From contig JAJZWV010000041.1 of assembly GCA_021846505.1 (NCBI GenBank), positions 1-33,453 of the forward strand: 33,453 nucleotides of DNA, in the 5' to 3' direction. The stretch comes from Bacillota bacterium (lineage in GTDB: Bacteria > Bacillota > Sulfobacillia > Sulfobacillales > JAIMBI01). The translations under genes were made by a program, and so were the position numbers. A model generated the notes under the pieces. That model was given only the letters and a program-made list of their open reading frames with translations, ran no database searches and was not told where the DNA came from. This document shows, piece by piece, positions 14,764 to 22,859 of this stretch (its first letter is position 1; every line of letters begins with the position of its first letter).

Positions 14764-15363
14764 ATGCCTCACACCGCTCTGGTCGTCGTGGACGTGCAGA
14801 ATGACTTTTGCCCGGGCGGTGCACTGGCAGTGCCGGATGGCCACCAGGTGGTCCCCGCCGCCAACACCTGGATTGCCCGCGCGGCTGAGTCTGGCTGGGC
14901 GTTGGCCTTCACCCAGGACTGGCACCCCCCTCACCACGTGTCGTTTCAGGAGCGCCACGGCCCCTGGCCACCCCACTGCGTCCAGGCGACTGACGGAGCG
15001 GCACTGCACCCGGACCTCGCGGTGCCGCCTGCCAGTGCTCGCTTTTTCAAAGGCTACGATCCAGACGTGGACGCCTACAGCGGCTTCGCCGGCCGATTGG
15101 CCGTGGGCGGCGCTCCCATCGGGGAGAGCCTCGGGGAGTGGCTGGTCGGCCAAGGCGTGCATCGCCTCGTGGTGCTGGGGCTGGCCACAGACTACTGCGT
15201 GGCAGCCACGGCTCAGGATGGCCTCGCCCGCGGATTCCAAGTGGTGGTGGATCCCGCCGCCTGCCGCGCCGTCAATGTCCAGCCACACAACGGCGCGCGC
15301 GCGCTGTCCCAGCTGGCCGCCGCCGGGGCCGAGATTTTGCCGATGCCTGACGCACAGCCGTGA
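14764..15363 (+). CDS. pncA: Nicotinamidase / pyrazinamidase
   Basis: This 199-residue isochorismatase-fold hydrolase converts nicotinamide to nicotinate in the NAD salvage pathway. The catalytic triad of the family is visible: Asp10 (ALVVVDVQNDFCPGGAL), Lys96 (RFFKGYDPD) and Cys145 (GLATDYCVAATA). The metal site is represented by Asp52-x-His54 (TQDWHPP) and His71 (PPHCVQ). The cis-peptide region around GLATD is also typical. ATG 14764 has GAGGAGGTGGGCG just upstream. Its TGA overlaps the GTG start of the next gene (GTGA), so it heads an operon with two EamA transporters and udgB. Whether a transporter carries an NAD precursor is speculation. Confidence 0.93.
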   Translation: MPHTALVVVDVQNDFCPGGALAVPDGHQVVPAANTWIARAAESGWALAFTQDWHPPHHVSFQERHGPWPPHCVQATDGAALHPDLAVPPASARFFKGYDPDVDAYSGFAGRLAVGGAPIGESLGEWLVGQGVHRLVVLGLATDYCVAATAQDGLARGFQVVVDPAACRAVNVQPHNGARALSQLAAAGAEILPMPDAQP

Positions 15364-16193
15364 CCGCTCTCGCGGCGGGGCTGGCCCTGGCGTCGGCGCT
15401 GCTGCATGTGCTGTGGAACGCGCTGGTGCGATCATCGGAAGGGTCTCTGGCCTTCGTAGCGCTGCAGCTGGCGGCGGGGGCCGCGGCGGCCGTGATGTTT
15501 GCTGCCGCGACGGGGCCCTGGGCCGTGCCAGCCGGCGCGTGGCCCCTCGTCGCCGCAACGGTGGCCGTGCATGGTGTGTACTTTCGCGCGCTGGCCGCTG
15601 CCTATCGGCACGGGACCCTTGCCTCCGTGTATCCCGCAGCGCGCGGCCTCGGCCTCCTCATCACCGCGCCGCTGGCCGCCTGGCTATTTGGACAGCAGCT
15701 GCCCCTGGCCACCTGGATGGGGGTAGCCCTGGTGGCGGCGGGCGTCACGGCCCCCGCCGCCAGTGGTGCGCTCGATGTGCGCGCCGGCCGCGGAGTGCTG
15801 GCCGTCGGCGGGGCCGTCGGGTTGTACTCCCTGGTGGACAGTCATGCCGTGAGCCTCGTGTCACCGGGTGTGTACATCAGCTTGCAGTTTGCAGGCGCGG
15901 CCCTGCTGCTGCTGCCCGGCTCGGGCGCCATAGCCTGGGTGCGAGGCGCGGGCCTTCGGCGCGTCGCCGCTGCGGCGGCGGCGGGCGTGGGCACATGGGC
16001 CTCGTACCTTCTGCTGCTGTACGCGTTCCAGCTGGCGCCGGCGGGGCCCGTGCTGGCGCTCCGGCAGGTGGCGCCAGCGCTCGCGCCCGCTGTCGGCGCG
16101 CGCTGGCTGGCGGAATCGGCCGCCCGCCGCCGCTGGCTGTGGTGCGGCGCTCTGCTGGTCGCCGCCGGGGGAGCGGCAGCCGCATGGCGCTGA
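15360..16193 (+). CDS. EamA/DMT superfamily transporter (first of a pair)
   Basis: The 277-residue protein consists of about ten hydrophobic helices in two EamA repeats, the layout of drug/metabolite transporters. It begins with a GTG inside the pncA stop (GTGA overlap). Family features include ALLHVLWNALVRSS in helix 1, a basic loop after AAAYRHGTLASVYP, GLLITAPLAAWLFGQQLP at the end of the first half, and PVLALRQVAPALAPAVG in the second half. It lies in the cytoplasmic membrane; the substrate (amino acid, metabolite or drug) cannot be inferred. The next gene, a second EamA protein, starts 10 bp before this one ends, so the two may form a heterodimeric pair or be an old duplication. Confidence 0.85.
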   Translation: MTALAAGLALASALLHVLWNALVRSSEGSLAFVALQLAAGAAAAVMFAAATGPWAVPAGAWPLVAATVAVHGVYFRALAAAYRHGTLASVYPAARGLGLLITAPLAAWLFGQQLPLATWMGVALVAAGVTAPAASGALDVRAGRGVLAVGGAVGLYSLVDSHAVSLVSPGVYISLQFAGAALLLLPGSGAIAWVRGAGLRRVAAAAAAGVGTWASYLLLLYAFQLAPAGPVLALRQVAPALAPAVGARWLAESAARRRWLWCGALLVAAGGAAAAWR

Positions 16194-17062
16194 TACCCCG
16201 TTGGGTGGGGGTCGCGTACTTGGCGGCGGCGGCCGCCCTGTGGGGCGGCATGTACGTGGTCAGCAGCTGGGCCCTCACTCAAGTGCCGCTGCTCGCACTG
16301 CTTTGGCTCCGCTATGCCGTGGCACTCTGCTCGCTCGGCATTTATGGCCTGGCCGCCCGACGCTCCTTCGCGCTTAGGCGCTCCCAGCTGCGCCTAGCCA
16401 CCATCATGGGGGTGGTGGGATTAGGCATCGCCGCCATTGCCCAGCTGGGGGGCACGGTGCTGGCCGGGGCCGCCTGGGCCAGCGTGGCCACCGCGGCCGC
16501 CCCGGGCGCCATGGTGCTGCTGGCCGCCCGGCGGGCGGCGACTTTTCGCTGGCCAGGCCTGATGGTGGGCCTCCTGGCGATTGGGGTGGTGCTGGCCGGA
16601 GCCCCGGCCGGGGCCGCCGTGATTCTGCTCGCCGCCGCGGGCGGCTGGGCCTGGGCTTCGGTCGCCGCCAGCCGCATTCCCGCGCGGGATCAGGTGTTTC
16701 CCGTCACGTGGGCCGCCTTGGTCATCGCCACCTTGCTTCTTGCCCCGGTGGCCGCCGTCACCTGGCATCCCAGCGCCACGACTTGGTCTTGGGGCTTGGT
16801 GTGGGCGGTGCTGTACTCGGGCCTCGCCGGCACCGCGGCGGCGCTCTGGCTGTGGAGCCGCGGGGTCATGCTGGCCGGTCCGGCGGGCGGCGCCACGGCA
16901 TTTTTTGCGCAGCCGCTGGTTGGGATCGTGCTGGGAGCCTGGCTGCTGGGGGAGCCCATCTCGATCGCTCTGTTGGCGGCGGCGGCGATTCTGCTGGCGG
17001 CCACCCGGCTGTTGGCCCGGTCAGGCCCCAGCGCTGCCCGGCCGACGATCATGTTGGAGTAG
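16184..17062 (+). CDS. EamA/DMT superfamily transporter (second of a pair)
   Basis: The 292-residue membrane protein has ten predicted helices in two EamA repeats. It starts YLAAAAALWGGMYVVSSWAL with 'LLALLWLRYAVAL' following, the classical DMT helix-1/helix-2 pattern. The second repeat ends ATAFFAQPLVGIVLGAWLLG and EPISIALLAAAAILLA, matching the 'P-v-x-a-x-l-x-g-x-l-x-L-g-E' block. ATG 16184 lies inside the end of the preceding EamA gene and has GGGGGAG upstream; the long open frame that continues 5' of it is only the shadow of the two genes before. udgB begins 4 bp after the stop. Function is probably export of a small metabolite, otherwise undefined. Confidence 0.87.
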   Translation: MALIPRWVGVAYLAAAAALWGGMYVVSSWALTQVPLLALLWLRYAVALCSLGIYGLAARRSFALRRSQLRLATIMGVVGLGIAAIAQLGGTVLAGAAWASVATAAAPGAMVLLAARRAATFRWPGLMVGLLAIGVVLAGAPAGAAVILLAAAGGWAWASVAASRIPARDQVFPVTWAALVIATLLLAPVAAVTWHPSATTWSWGLVWAVLYSGLAGTAAALWLWSRGVMLAGPAGGATAFFAQPLVGIVLGAWLLGEPISIALLAAAAILLAATRLLARSGPSAARPTIMLE

Positions 17063-17065
17063 CCC

Positions 17066-17773
17066 ATGTCAGCCGACGAGCGCTGGCGCGCGCTGGAATT
17101 AGCGGTGACCGGGTGTCGTCGCTGCCCTCGGCTCGTGAGCCACCGAGAGCAGGCGGCCGGCACCCGCCGCCAGTACCGCGGCCAGCAGTACTGGGCGCGC
17201 CCGGTGCCGGGATTCGGCGACCGCGGGGCCCGCATCCTGGTGGTGGGGCTCGCGCCGGCGGCTCATGGGGCCAACCGCACGGGCCGCATGTTTACCGGCG
17301 ATCGGTCCGGCGACTTTCTGTTTGCCTCACTGGCCCGCACGGGTCTCGCCAGCCAGCCCGAAAGTATAGCGCTCGGCGATGGCCTCGCTCTGGCGGACGT
17401 TTTCATCACCGCCGCCGTGCGCTGCGCCCCGCCCGACAACCGCCCCCTGCCGGACGAAGTGCGGGCGTGTGCGCCATTTCTCCTCGGCGAAGCCCAGCTG
17501 CTGGCGGAGGCCCGGGTGTACGTGTGCTTGGGCGGCCTCGCCTGGGCCAGCGTGCACCGCCTGCTGAAGGCAGCAGGAGCCCCCGTGCCCTCGCCCCGCC
17601 CGCCATTTGGGCATCTGGCGGAGTGGCAGGTGGCCGGCCCGTGGCCCGCCGTGCTGGGCAGCTATCACCCTAGCCAGCAAAACACATTCACCGGTCGGCT
17701 GACCCCCGCCATGATGGACCAGGTGTGGGTCCGAGCCCAAGCGCTTGCCGGCCGGTCGGTCCGCCGTCCCTGA
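17066..17773 (+). CDS. udgB: Type-5 uracil-DNA glycosylase (UdgB)
   Basis: The 235-residue protein fits family 5 uracil-DNA glycosylases, Fe-S enzymes that remove uracil and some other deaminated bases from DNA; they are found in many thermophiles and high-GC bacteria. Four cysteines for the [4Fe-4S] cluster are visible: Cys17 and Cys20 (GCRRCPRL), Cys120 (VRCAPP) and Cys135 (RACAPF). Motif A GLAPAAHGANRTGRMFTGD (residues 61-79) has the Ala-rich form of UdgB rather than the GEAPG form of type-4 enzymes. Motif 3 GSYHPSQQNTFTGRL is also characteristic. ATG 17066 is 4 bp after the EamA stop, making this the last gene of the pncA operon. It is convergent with rho. Confidence 0.93.
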   Translation: MSADERWRALELAVTGCRRCPRLVSHREQAAGTRRQYRGQQYWARPVPGFGDRGARILVVGLAPAAHGANRTGRMFTGDRSGDFLFASLARTGLASQPESIALGDGLALADVFITAAVRCAPPDNRPLPDEVRACAPFLLGEAQLLAEARVYVCLGGLAWASVHRLLKAAGAPVPSPRPPFGHLAEWQVAGPWPAVLGSYHPSQQNTFTGRLTPAMMDQVWVRAQALAGRSVRRP

Positions 17774-17788
17774 GCCCGACCGCCCCGA

Positions 17789-17804
17789 GGCCCGCCGCCG
17801 GGCC
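17789..17804. terminator. Small GC hairpin between udgB and rho
   Basis: GGCCCG (17789-17794) pairs with CGGGCC (17799-17804) around CCGC, in the 77-bp gap between the convergent udgB and rho genes. No T-tract is present on either side, so it is only a weak candidate for a bidirectional terminator. Confidence 0.3.
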
Positions 17805-17850
17805 GCCCCTGCCTGGCGCCCGCGCTCCGCTGCGGGGCCTCTCACGGCCG

Positions 17851-19854
17851 CTAGCCGCCGCCGTTTTCCACCATGGCCGCAAACCCGCGGAAGAAATCGG
17901 CGTTGGAGCGGGTGCGCTTCAAGTTTTTCATCAGCAACTCGGTGGCTTCGTTGGTTTCCAGCTTGTGAACCGCCTTACGAATCACCCACATGGACTCCAG
18001 CTCCTCCGGCGACAGCAGCAGCTCTTCCTTGCGGGTGCCCGAGCGCTTGATGTCAATCGCGGGGAACAGGCGCCGCTCGGCCAGCTTGCGGTCCAGATGC
18101 AGCTCCATGTTGCCGGTGCCTTTGAACTCCTCGTAAATGAGATCGTCCATCCGCGATCCGGTTTCAATCAGCGCCGTGGCCAAAATCGTGAGGCTGCCGC
18201 CGCCTTCGATGTTGCGCGCCGCGCCAAAGAAGCGCTTGGGCTTGTGCAGGGCGGCGGGGTCCATGCCGCCCGAGAGCGTTCGGCCCGACGGGGGAATCGT
18301 CAGGTTGTAGGCGCGCGCCAGCCGGGTGATGGAGTCCAGCATAATCACGACGTCGGTGCCCGTCTCCACCAGGCGCTTCGCACGCTCCAGCACCATTTCG
18401 GCCACGCGGATGTGGTCTTCCGGGGTTTCGTCAAAGGTGGACGATGCGACTTCGCCGCGCACCGAGCGCTGCATGTCCGTGACTTCTTCGGGCCGCTCAT
18501 CCACCAGGAGCACGATGAGGTGCACATCGGGGTGATTCGCGACGATGGCATTGGCCAGCTTTTTCAGGAGCACGGTCTTCCCGGCCTTCGGGGGGGACAC
18601 CAATAAGCCCCGCTGGCCCATGCCAATTGGTGCGACCACATCCACCAGCCGCGTTGCGAGCTCGTCGCGGGCCGTCTCCAAGCGAAAGCGCCGATTGGGA
18701 AAAATCGGTGTCAGGGCATCAAAGTCCACCCGCTCGCTGGCCTTTTCCGGGAGCTGCCCATTGACCGCCTCGACGCGCAGCAGCGCAAAGTAGCGCTCGC
18801 CCTCTTTCGGCGGCCGCGCCTGCCCGGACACCAGGTCGCCCGGCCGCAGGTCAAAGCGCCGAATCTGCGAGCCGGAGACGTACACATCCTCACGGCTCCG
18901 CGCGAAGTCGGACGGCCGAAGAAAGCCAAACTCCCCCACCACGTCCAGGAGGCCCTGCGCGAAAATTAGCCCGTCGCGCTTCGTCCGCGCCCGCAGTATC
19001 TCCCAAATCAGCTCGGGCTTGTTGAGGGCGCGGTAGTTTTCCAGCTCGAAGGACTTGGCCAGCGTGTGCAAGTCCATGAGGGTCATGGCTTCGAGTTCTT
19101 TGAGGGTCAGCGGTGGCTCCTTCGGCGCCGGCATGGGCCGGCGCTCCTCGGCCGGCGCCCGCCGCTCCTCGGGGTACACTCCATTGGACGTACTGGCGGG
19201 AGTCGGGTACGCGCGGCGCTCGTCTGGACCGCCAGGCCGTCGGTCCGCCCTCCCCGGCACGCCGGGACGGCCTCCCCGCCGGCTGTCGAAGCGGCCATCC
19301 GGCCGCGCGGGCCCACGGCCGTCGGGCCGCCCGCGCCCGGGGCGCGGGCCAGGTCCCGGGCTGTGCAGCGGGCGGGGAGGCGCCGGGCTCCGGAAGGCGG
19401 TCTCCACGACATTCGACGAGGGGGCTAGGGCGGCGGTGGGGGCTTCAGTGACCGGCGAGGCCACGGCGGCGCGTCCTTCGGGCTCCGCCGCTGGCGGCGC
19501 GGTGGATGCGGCGGGCAGAGCCTCCGGCTCTGGCGCCTTGGCGGCGGGAGGAGCCGGCACAAACAGCCGCTCCACCTCGGGTGGCGGAGCCTCCACCGGT
19601 TCGGCAGCAGCCAGTCGAGAATTCTTGCGGGACTTTTTGGGCGGGGACGCTCCGGCGGCGTCTGCGGCGGCCGCCTTGGGTCGCGATGAGCGGCGGGCTG
19701 GAGTCTTGGGCGCTGCGCCCTCTTCAGCGGGGGTATCGGCCGCGTCGGCCTTCTTAGCGCGGGGGCGCCGCTTCTTCGGAGCCTCTTCACTCACCGGAGT
19801 GGCAGCGGGGGCTCCCCCCGGAGTGTTGGTCAGCGGCTGTTCGTCATTGGTCAT
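17851..19854 (-). CDS. rho: Transcription termination factor Rho with long N-terminal extension
   Basis: The C-terminal 420 or so residues are a standard Rho helicase. They show an N-terminal helical domain ([20 protein letters not shown]), a cold-shock-like RNA-binding region ([20 protein letters not shown]), and a Walker A P-loop ([17 protein letters not shown]). Further blocks are [16 protein letters not shown], the Q-loop/R-loop region ([24 protein letters not shown]) and the closing '[11 protein letters not shown]'. Rho is a hexameric RNA-dependent ATPase that releases transcripts. Unusually, about 245 residues precede the core: Lys/Arg/Ala/Pro-rich low-complexity sequence with a Gly-Arg-Pro region ([18 protein letters not shown]), probably disordered and RNA-binding, as in actinobacterial Rho. 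ATG 19854 lies 13 nt from GGAGGT, a long spacing. glpX is 124 bp upstream on the same strand, a common Firmicutes order; rpmE, often next, is absent. Confidence 0.96.
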   Translation of the reverse strand: MTNDEQPLTNTPGGAPAATPVSEEAPKKRRPRAKKADAADTPAEEGAAPKTPARRSSRPKAAAADAAGASPPKKSRKNSRLAAAEPVEAPPPEVERLFVPAPPAAKAPEPEALPAASTAPPAAEPEGRAAVASPVTEAPTAALAPSSNVVETAFRSPAPPRPLHSPGPGPRPGRGRPDGRGPARPDGRFDSRRGGRPGVPGRADRRPGGPDERRAYPTPASTSNGVYPEERRAPAEERRPMPAPKEPPLTLKELEAMTLMDLHTLAKSFELENYRALNKPELIWEILRARTKRDGLIFAQGLLDVVGEFGFLRPSDFARSREDVYVSGSQIRRFDLRPGDLVSGQARPPKEGERYFALLRVEAVNGQLPEKASERVDFDALTPIFPNRRFRLETARDELATRLVDVVAPIGMGQRGLLVSPPKAGKTVLLKKLANAIVANHPDVHLIVLLVDERPEEVTDMQRSVRGEVASSTFDETPEDHIRVAEMVLERAKRLVETGTDVVIMLDSITRLARAYNLTIPPSGRTLSGGMDPAALHKPKRFFGAARNIEGGGSLTILATALIETGSRMDDLIYEEFKGTGNMELHLDRKLAERRLFPAIDIKRSGTRKEELLLSPEELESMWVIRKAVHKLETNEATELLMKNLKRTRSNADFFRGFAAMVENGGG

Positions 19855-19978
19855 GATGCGTCATGGGACCTCCTCGATAATTGTGGTGGTGCGCCTGAGA
19901 CTCAGCCGGGCGCCGGATGCCTTCAGTCAAGTGCGAAAACTTGAGGGTGCGCGGCGAGGGGAGGGCTGCCGCCGGCTG

Positions 19979-20959
19979 TCACCGGCCCAGGGAGGCCCGT
20001 TTGCCAAACTGCGCCTTCTGGTCCAGCCGGTGCTCCGCTTCGACAAACCGCACGGTGCCGGTCAGCGACCGCATCACCACGGAATGGGTGGTGACCGCAT
20101 CCGCTCGGTACCGCACCCCTTTCAAAATTTCTCCATCGGTAATGCCGGTGGCTACAAACAGCGCGTCGTTGCCATGCACCAGGTCGTCCAAAGCCAGCAG
20201 CCGGTCCACGGGATCAATGCCCATCGCGGCCGCCCGCTCCACTTCGGCTCGGTCCTCCGGATGCAGGCGCGCCACCATGGACCCACCCAAGCACCGGACC
20301 GCTGCGGCGGCCAGCACACCCTCCGGCGCGCCGCCGATGCCCGCCAGCAGGTCGACGCCCGCATCCGGCAGGCACGCGGCCACGGCCGGAGACACGTCGC
20401 CGTCCGAAATGAGCTGGATGCGGGCTCCGGCGCGCCGCACTCCTTGGATCAGGTCGGCGTGGCGCGGCCGATCCAGCACCACCACCGTCAAATCCTCCAC
20501 CGGCCGGTCCTGGGCTTTTGCAAGGGCCAACACATTTTCCTCGATCGGGGCATCCAGGTCCAGCACCCCGCGCCCGGCCGGCCCCGCCACCAATTTATCC
20601 ATGTACATGTCGGGTGCATGCAGCAGATGCCCCGAGGGAGCCAGCGCCATGACCGCAATCGCGCCGGGCAGTCCTTTGGCCACGAGGTTGGTGCCTTCCA
20701 GCGGATCTACCGCCACGTCGACCGGGTCGCCCTGGCCGCTGCCCACCCGCTCGCCGATATACAGCATCGGCGCCTCATCCATCTCCCCTTCGCCAATGAC
20801 CACGGTGCCCGCGATGGAGACCGTGTCCAGCATGCGCCGCATGGCATCCACCGCAGCCTGGTCGGCGGCAATTTTGTCGCCGCGCCCCATCCAGCGGCCC
20901 GCCAAAATGGCAGCCGCCTCGGTGACGCGCACCATTTCTAGTGCAAGCTCTCGATCCAC
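19979..20959 (-). CDS. glpX: Class II fructose-1,6-bisphosphatase
   Basis: The 326-residue protein is a GlpX-type FBPase that hydrolyses fructose-1,6-bisphosphate to fructose-6-phosphate in gluconeogenesis (cytoplasmic, Mn2+/Mg2+ dependent). Signature metal and phosphate sites are visible: DKIAADQAAVDAMR near residue 28, VIGEGEMDEAPMLYIGE with Glu57, and VDPLEGTNLVAKG (Asp85 to Asn91). ISDGDVSPAVAA and GIGGAPEGVLAAAAVRCLGG follow. The start is GTG 20959 with GGGAG upstream; it gives the canonical N-terminus MDRELALEMVRVTEAAA. It precedes rho by 124 bp, consistent with the glpX-rho order seen in many Bacillota, and the two are likely co-transcribed. Confidence 0.96.
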   Translation of the reverse strand: MDRELALEMVRVTEAAAILAGRWMGRGDKIAADQAAVDAMRRMLDTVSIAGTVVIGEGEMDEAPMLYIGERVGSGQGDPVDVAVDPLEGTNLVAKGLPGAIAVMALAPSGHLLHAPDMYMDKLVAGPAGRGVLDLDAPIEENVLALAKAQDRPVEDLTVVVLDRPRHADLIQGVRRAGARIQLISDGDVSPAVAACLPDAGVDLLAGIGGAPEGVLAAAAVRCLGGSMVARLHPEDRAEVERAAAMGIDPVDRLLALDDLVHGNDALFVATGITDGEILKGVRYRADAVTTHSVVMRSLTGTVRFVEAEHRLDQKAQFGKRASLGR

Positions 20960-21429
20960 ATGTCACGCTCCCTCGGTGCGGTAGGGACGGAGAATTAGCT
21001 CACTGGGCAGGCGTTTAGCGCAGGTAAGCGGAATCCGTGGACAGCTGTCTCCTCTGGGTTCATGAACGCCTCTGTCTCATCTTAGGACGCCGAGCCACCC
21101 GCTCGCTGGAGAGCGCGTCGGGATCCCACCGCACCCTCGCTGCCGAGCCGCTGCCTCTGCGCCTAGGCGAAAGCCACTGTGAAAATCCCGCGGGCGCTGC
21201 GGCCGGCTAAGTCCTGGGGGACTCCACGCCCAACCCCATCATAGCACCTCTCAGTGAAAAATCCGCGGCTCAATGCGGCTCGCAGGGGCTTCGCCCCACT
21301 GCACCCGATTGCCTTCTCGGCTTGCCCAAACCGAGCGCAGCCACACTGGCTTTCCCACGCCATTTTACTCCTTTTTCCCAGCGGCCGCCCAATCATGCAC
21401 GGCCGAGTCTGGAGGGGGACCGGGGGCAG
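20960..21429. other. Intergenic region between glpX and the IS relic, 470 bp
   Basis: No gene was recognised. It should contain the glpX-rho promoter, reading leftwards. A perfect 10-bp palindrome GTTCATGAAC lies at 21058-21067, about 100 bp before glpX, and could be an operator. A small hairpin GGGGC-TTC-GCCCC lies near 21285. No confident promoter elements were found. Confidence 0.4.
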
Positions 21430-22790
21430 CCCCTTTACTATGCCACGCTGGGCGGCCCCCGTCCATGGGGCGGCTCTGCGTCAATCACTGTGGGATCGCG
21501 GTCTCCGGGAGGAAGCCGAGCCGCATCTTCCGTCGATAGCGATCGCGGTTTCGGAACCCGTAGCGCAGGCGATCGGGCACCTTGATTTTGGTGTGGCCCC
21601 CTCAATGAACCCGTGGGGGAACTCCCGACCCAGCTCCCACCGCGCCAAGATCGCGGGCCGCCAGCGCTGAATCGTTTGCGCCCACGCATACCCCTCGGCG
21701 TGGTCACCGGCCTCGGCGTTGAGGAGCCACCGCGACAGCTGGGCCCCCGCGGTCGCGCGGTCCGGGGCCTGCAGGAGCTGTCGCCCGTCTTCTTTCAGGC
21801 GATGCAGCGCCCCCAGCCCGGATAGGTCGCCGGAATGGTGGCCAGCGCCGCCGCTGGGTGGGGCCGCAGATGCTCCCCCCCTTAATGAGCGGCCCCCGTC
21901 GAAGGGTCGTGTGGGTGACCGTTTGCTCGTCACGCCGGGCCTCATCCCGCCAGGGGGTGCCATCTGTGACGACGGGAAAGGGGTCCACCAGCACCTGGAC
22001 CCGGGGACAGGCGCGCTGCCAGGCTTGGCGATACGCCGCCTTCATATCGATGCAGCCGCCGCGAATCCGAGCCCGCCCATCCGGGGGATGCGGGCGAACC
22101 ATGCGTCCCGCGTGGCGATCCGGTCGTCGGCCAAAATGGTCAACGCGGGCGCTCGAGAGCCAGGAGCGCGATCGTCATGCACAGGTCCGTCCCCCGAAAG
22201 GACGCTTCATCAATGGACAGCACCCGGTCCCCCGGATGCGCCCCCCACGTGTCATCGTCCAGGGGCCCCTGCGTGTCCACCAACCGGCGCAACCGGCCCT
22301 CCCCCACCGCGAGCACCGTGGCCACGTCCCGGACGCTATCCCGCGTCAGGCGCTGGAGGGCCGCCCGCTGGGCGGCCGGGCTCCACCGCGGCCAGGGCGC
22401 CCGCCCGACCGGCCGCGCCGGTGCCGTGGGGGGGCACGCCACACCCCGGTAGCGAACGGGCGTCCAGGCCACCGGGACCGGCGCATCGGCCACCCACGTG
22501 TGGGCCACCACCCGCGGATCGAGTCGGGCATGCCGATGCCAGCGCGTCCCCTCGCACACGGGACACGACGCCGGCTGAGGGCTCTCGACCGGGACTCGCC
22601 ACCCCGTCGCCGTCTCCCCCACCGCCGTCACCCGTTCGTGCGCCCACCCCCGCACCGTCGTCCACTCTGCGGTACACTCTTCCATAGCGGGAGCACCCTC
22701 CTTCGTCGATGTCGCGATCAACGAATGGGACGTGCTGCCGCTTCTCTCCTGCTTGCCCGTCCCACAGGTTTCATCATACGGCCTGGGGCG
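21430..22790 (-). mobile_element. Relic of an ISL3-family insertion sequence
   Basis: The extent is estimated from the transposase relic plus two partly matching flanks. Reading inward from the right end (minus strand, about 22783 to 22761) the sequence is GGCCGTATGATGAAACCTGTGGG. Reading inward from the left (about 21430) it is CCCTTTACTATGCCACGCTGGG. Both contain a TA-T-ATG-A/C-x-x-C-x-x-TGGG pattern that could be degenerate terminal inverted repeats, but the match is imperfect. No target-site duplication could be confirmed. The element lies between the glpX-rho upstream region and murJ, whose start is 70 bp past the right end. Confidence 0.5.
21485..22685 (-). pseudogene. ISL3-family transposase, frameshifted
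   Basis: Pieces in successive frames reconstruct an ISL3 (DDE, PF01610-type) transposase of about 400 residues. ATG 22685 has GGAGGG upstream. The first frame gives an N-terminal zinc-finger-like CPVCEGTRWHRHARLD and ends after LSIDEASFRGTDLCMTIALL, with the first catalytic Asp, at the stop near 22140. A second frame supplies TILADDRIATRDAWFARIP. A third (to about 21960) supplies CIDMKAAYRQAWQRACPRV and VLVDPFPVV (second Asp). A fourth gives LLQAPDRATAGAQLSRWLL, RWRPAILARWELG and FIEGATPK (catalytic Glu). A further shift reads RLRYGFRNRDRYRRKMRLGF and stops at 21485. At least four frame changes make it inactive. Autonomous transposition from this copy should not occur. Confidence 0.8.
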
Positions 22791-22859
22791 GCCCGCTCCG
22801 AGGCTTGGCCTCAGCGCAATATGGAATAATGGGGCGGGTTCAGCGCAGGGGGTGGCAGA

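Noticed and set aside
14687-16183. N-terminal half of a 791-codon plus-strand frame joined to the second EamA gene
   Set aside because: Upstream of ATG 16184 it is a frame-shifted shadow of pncA and the first EamA gene; only the part after 16184 matches a transporter.
19055-20941. 628-codon plus-strand ORF over rho and glpX
   Set aside because: It lies antisense to two certain genes; the translation is low-complexity and has no family features.
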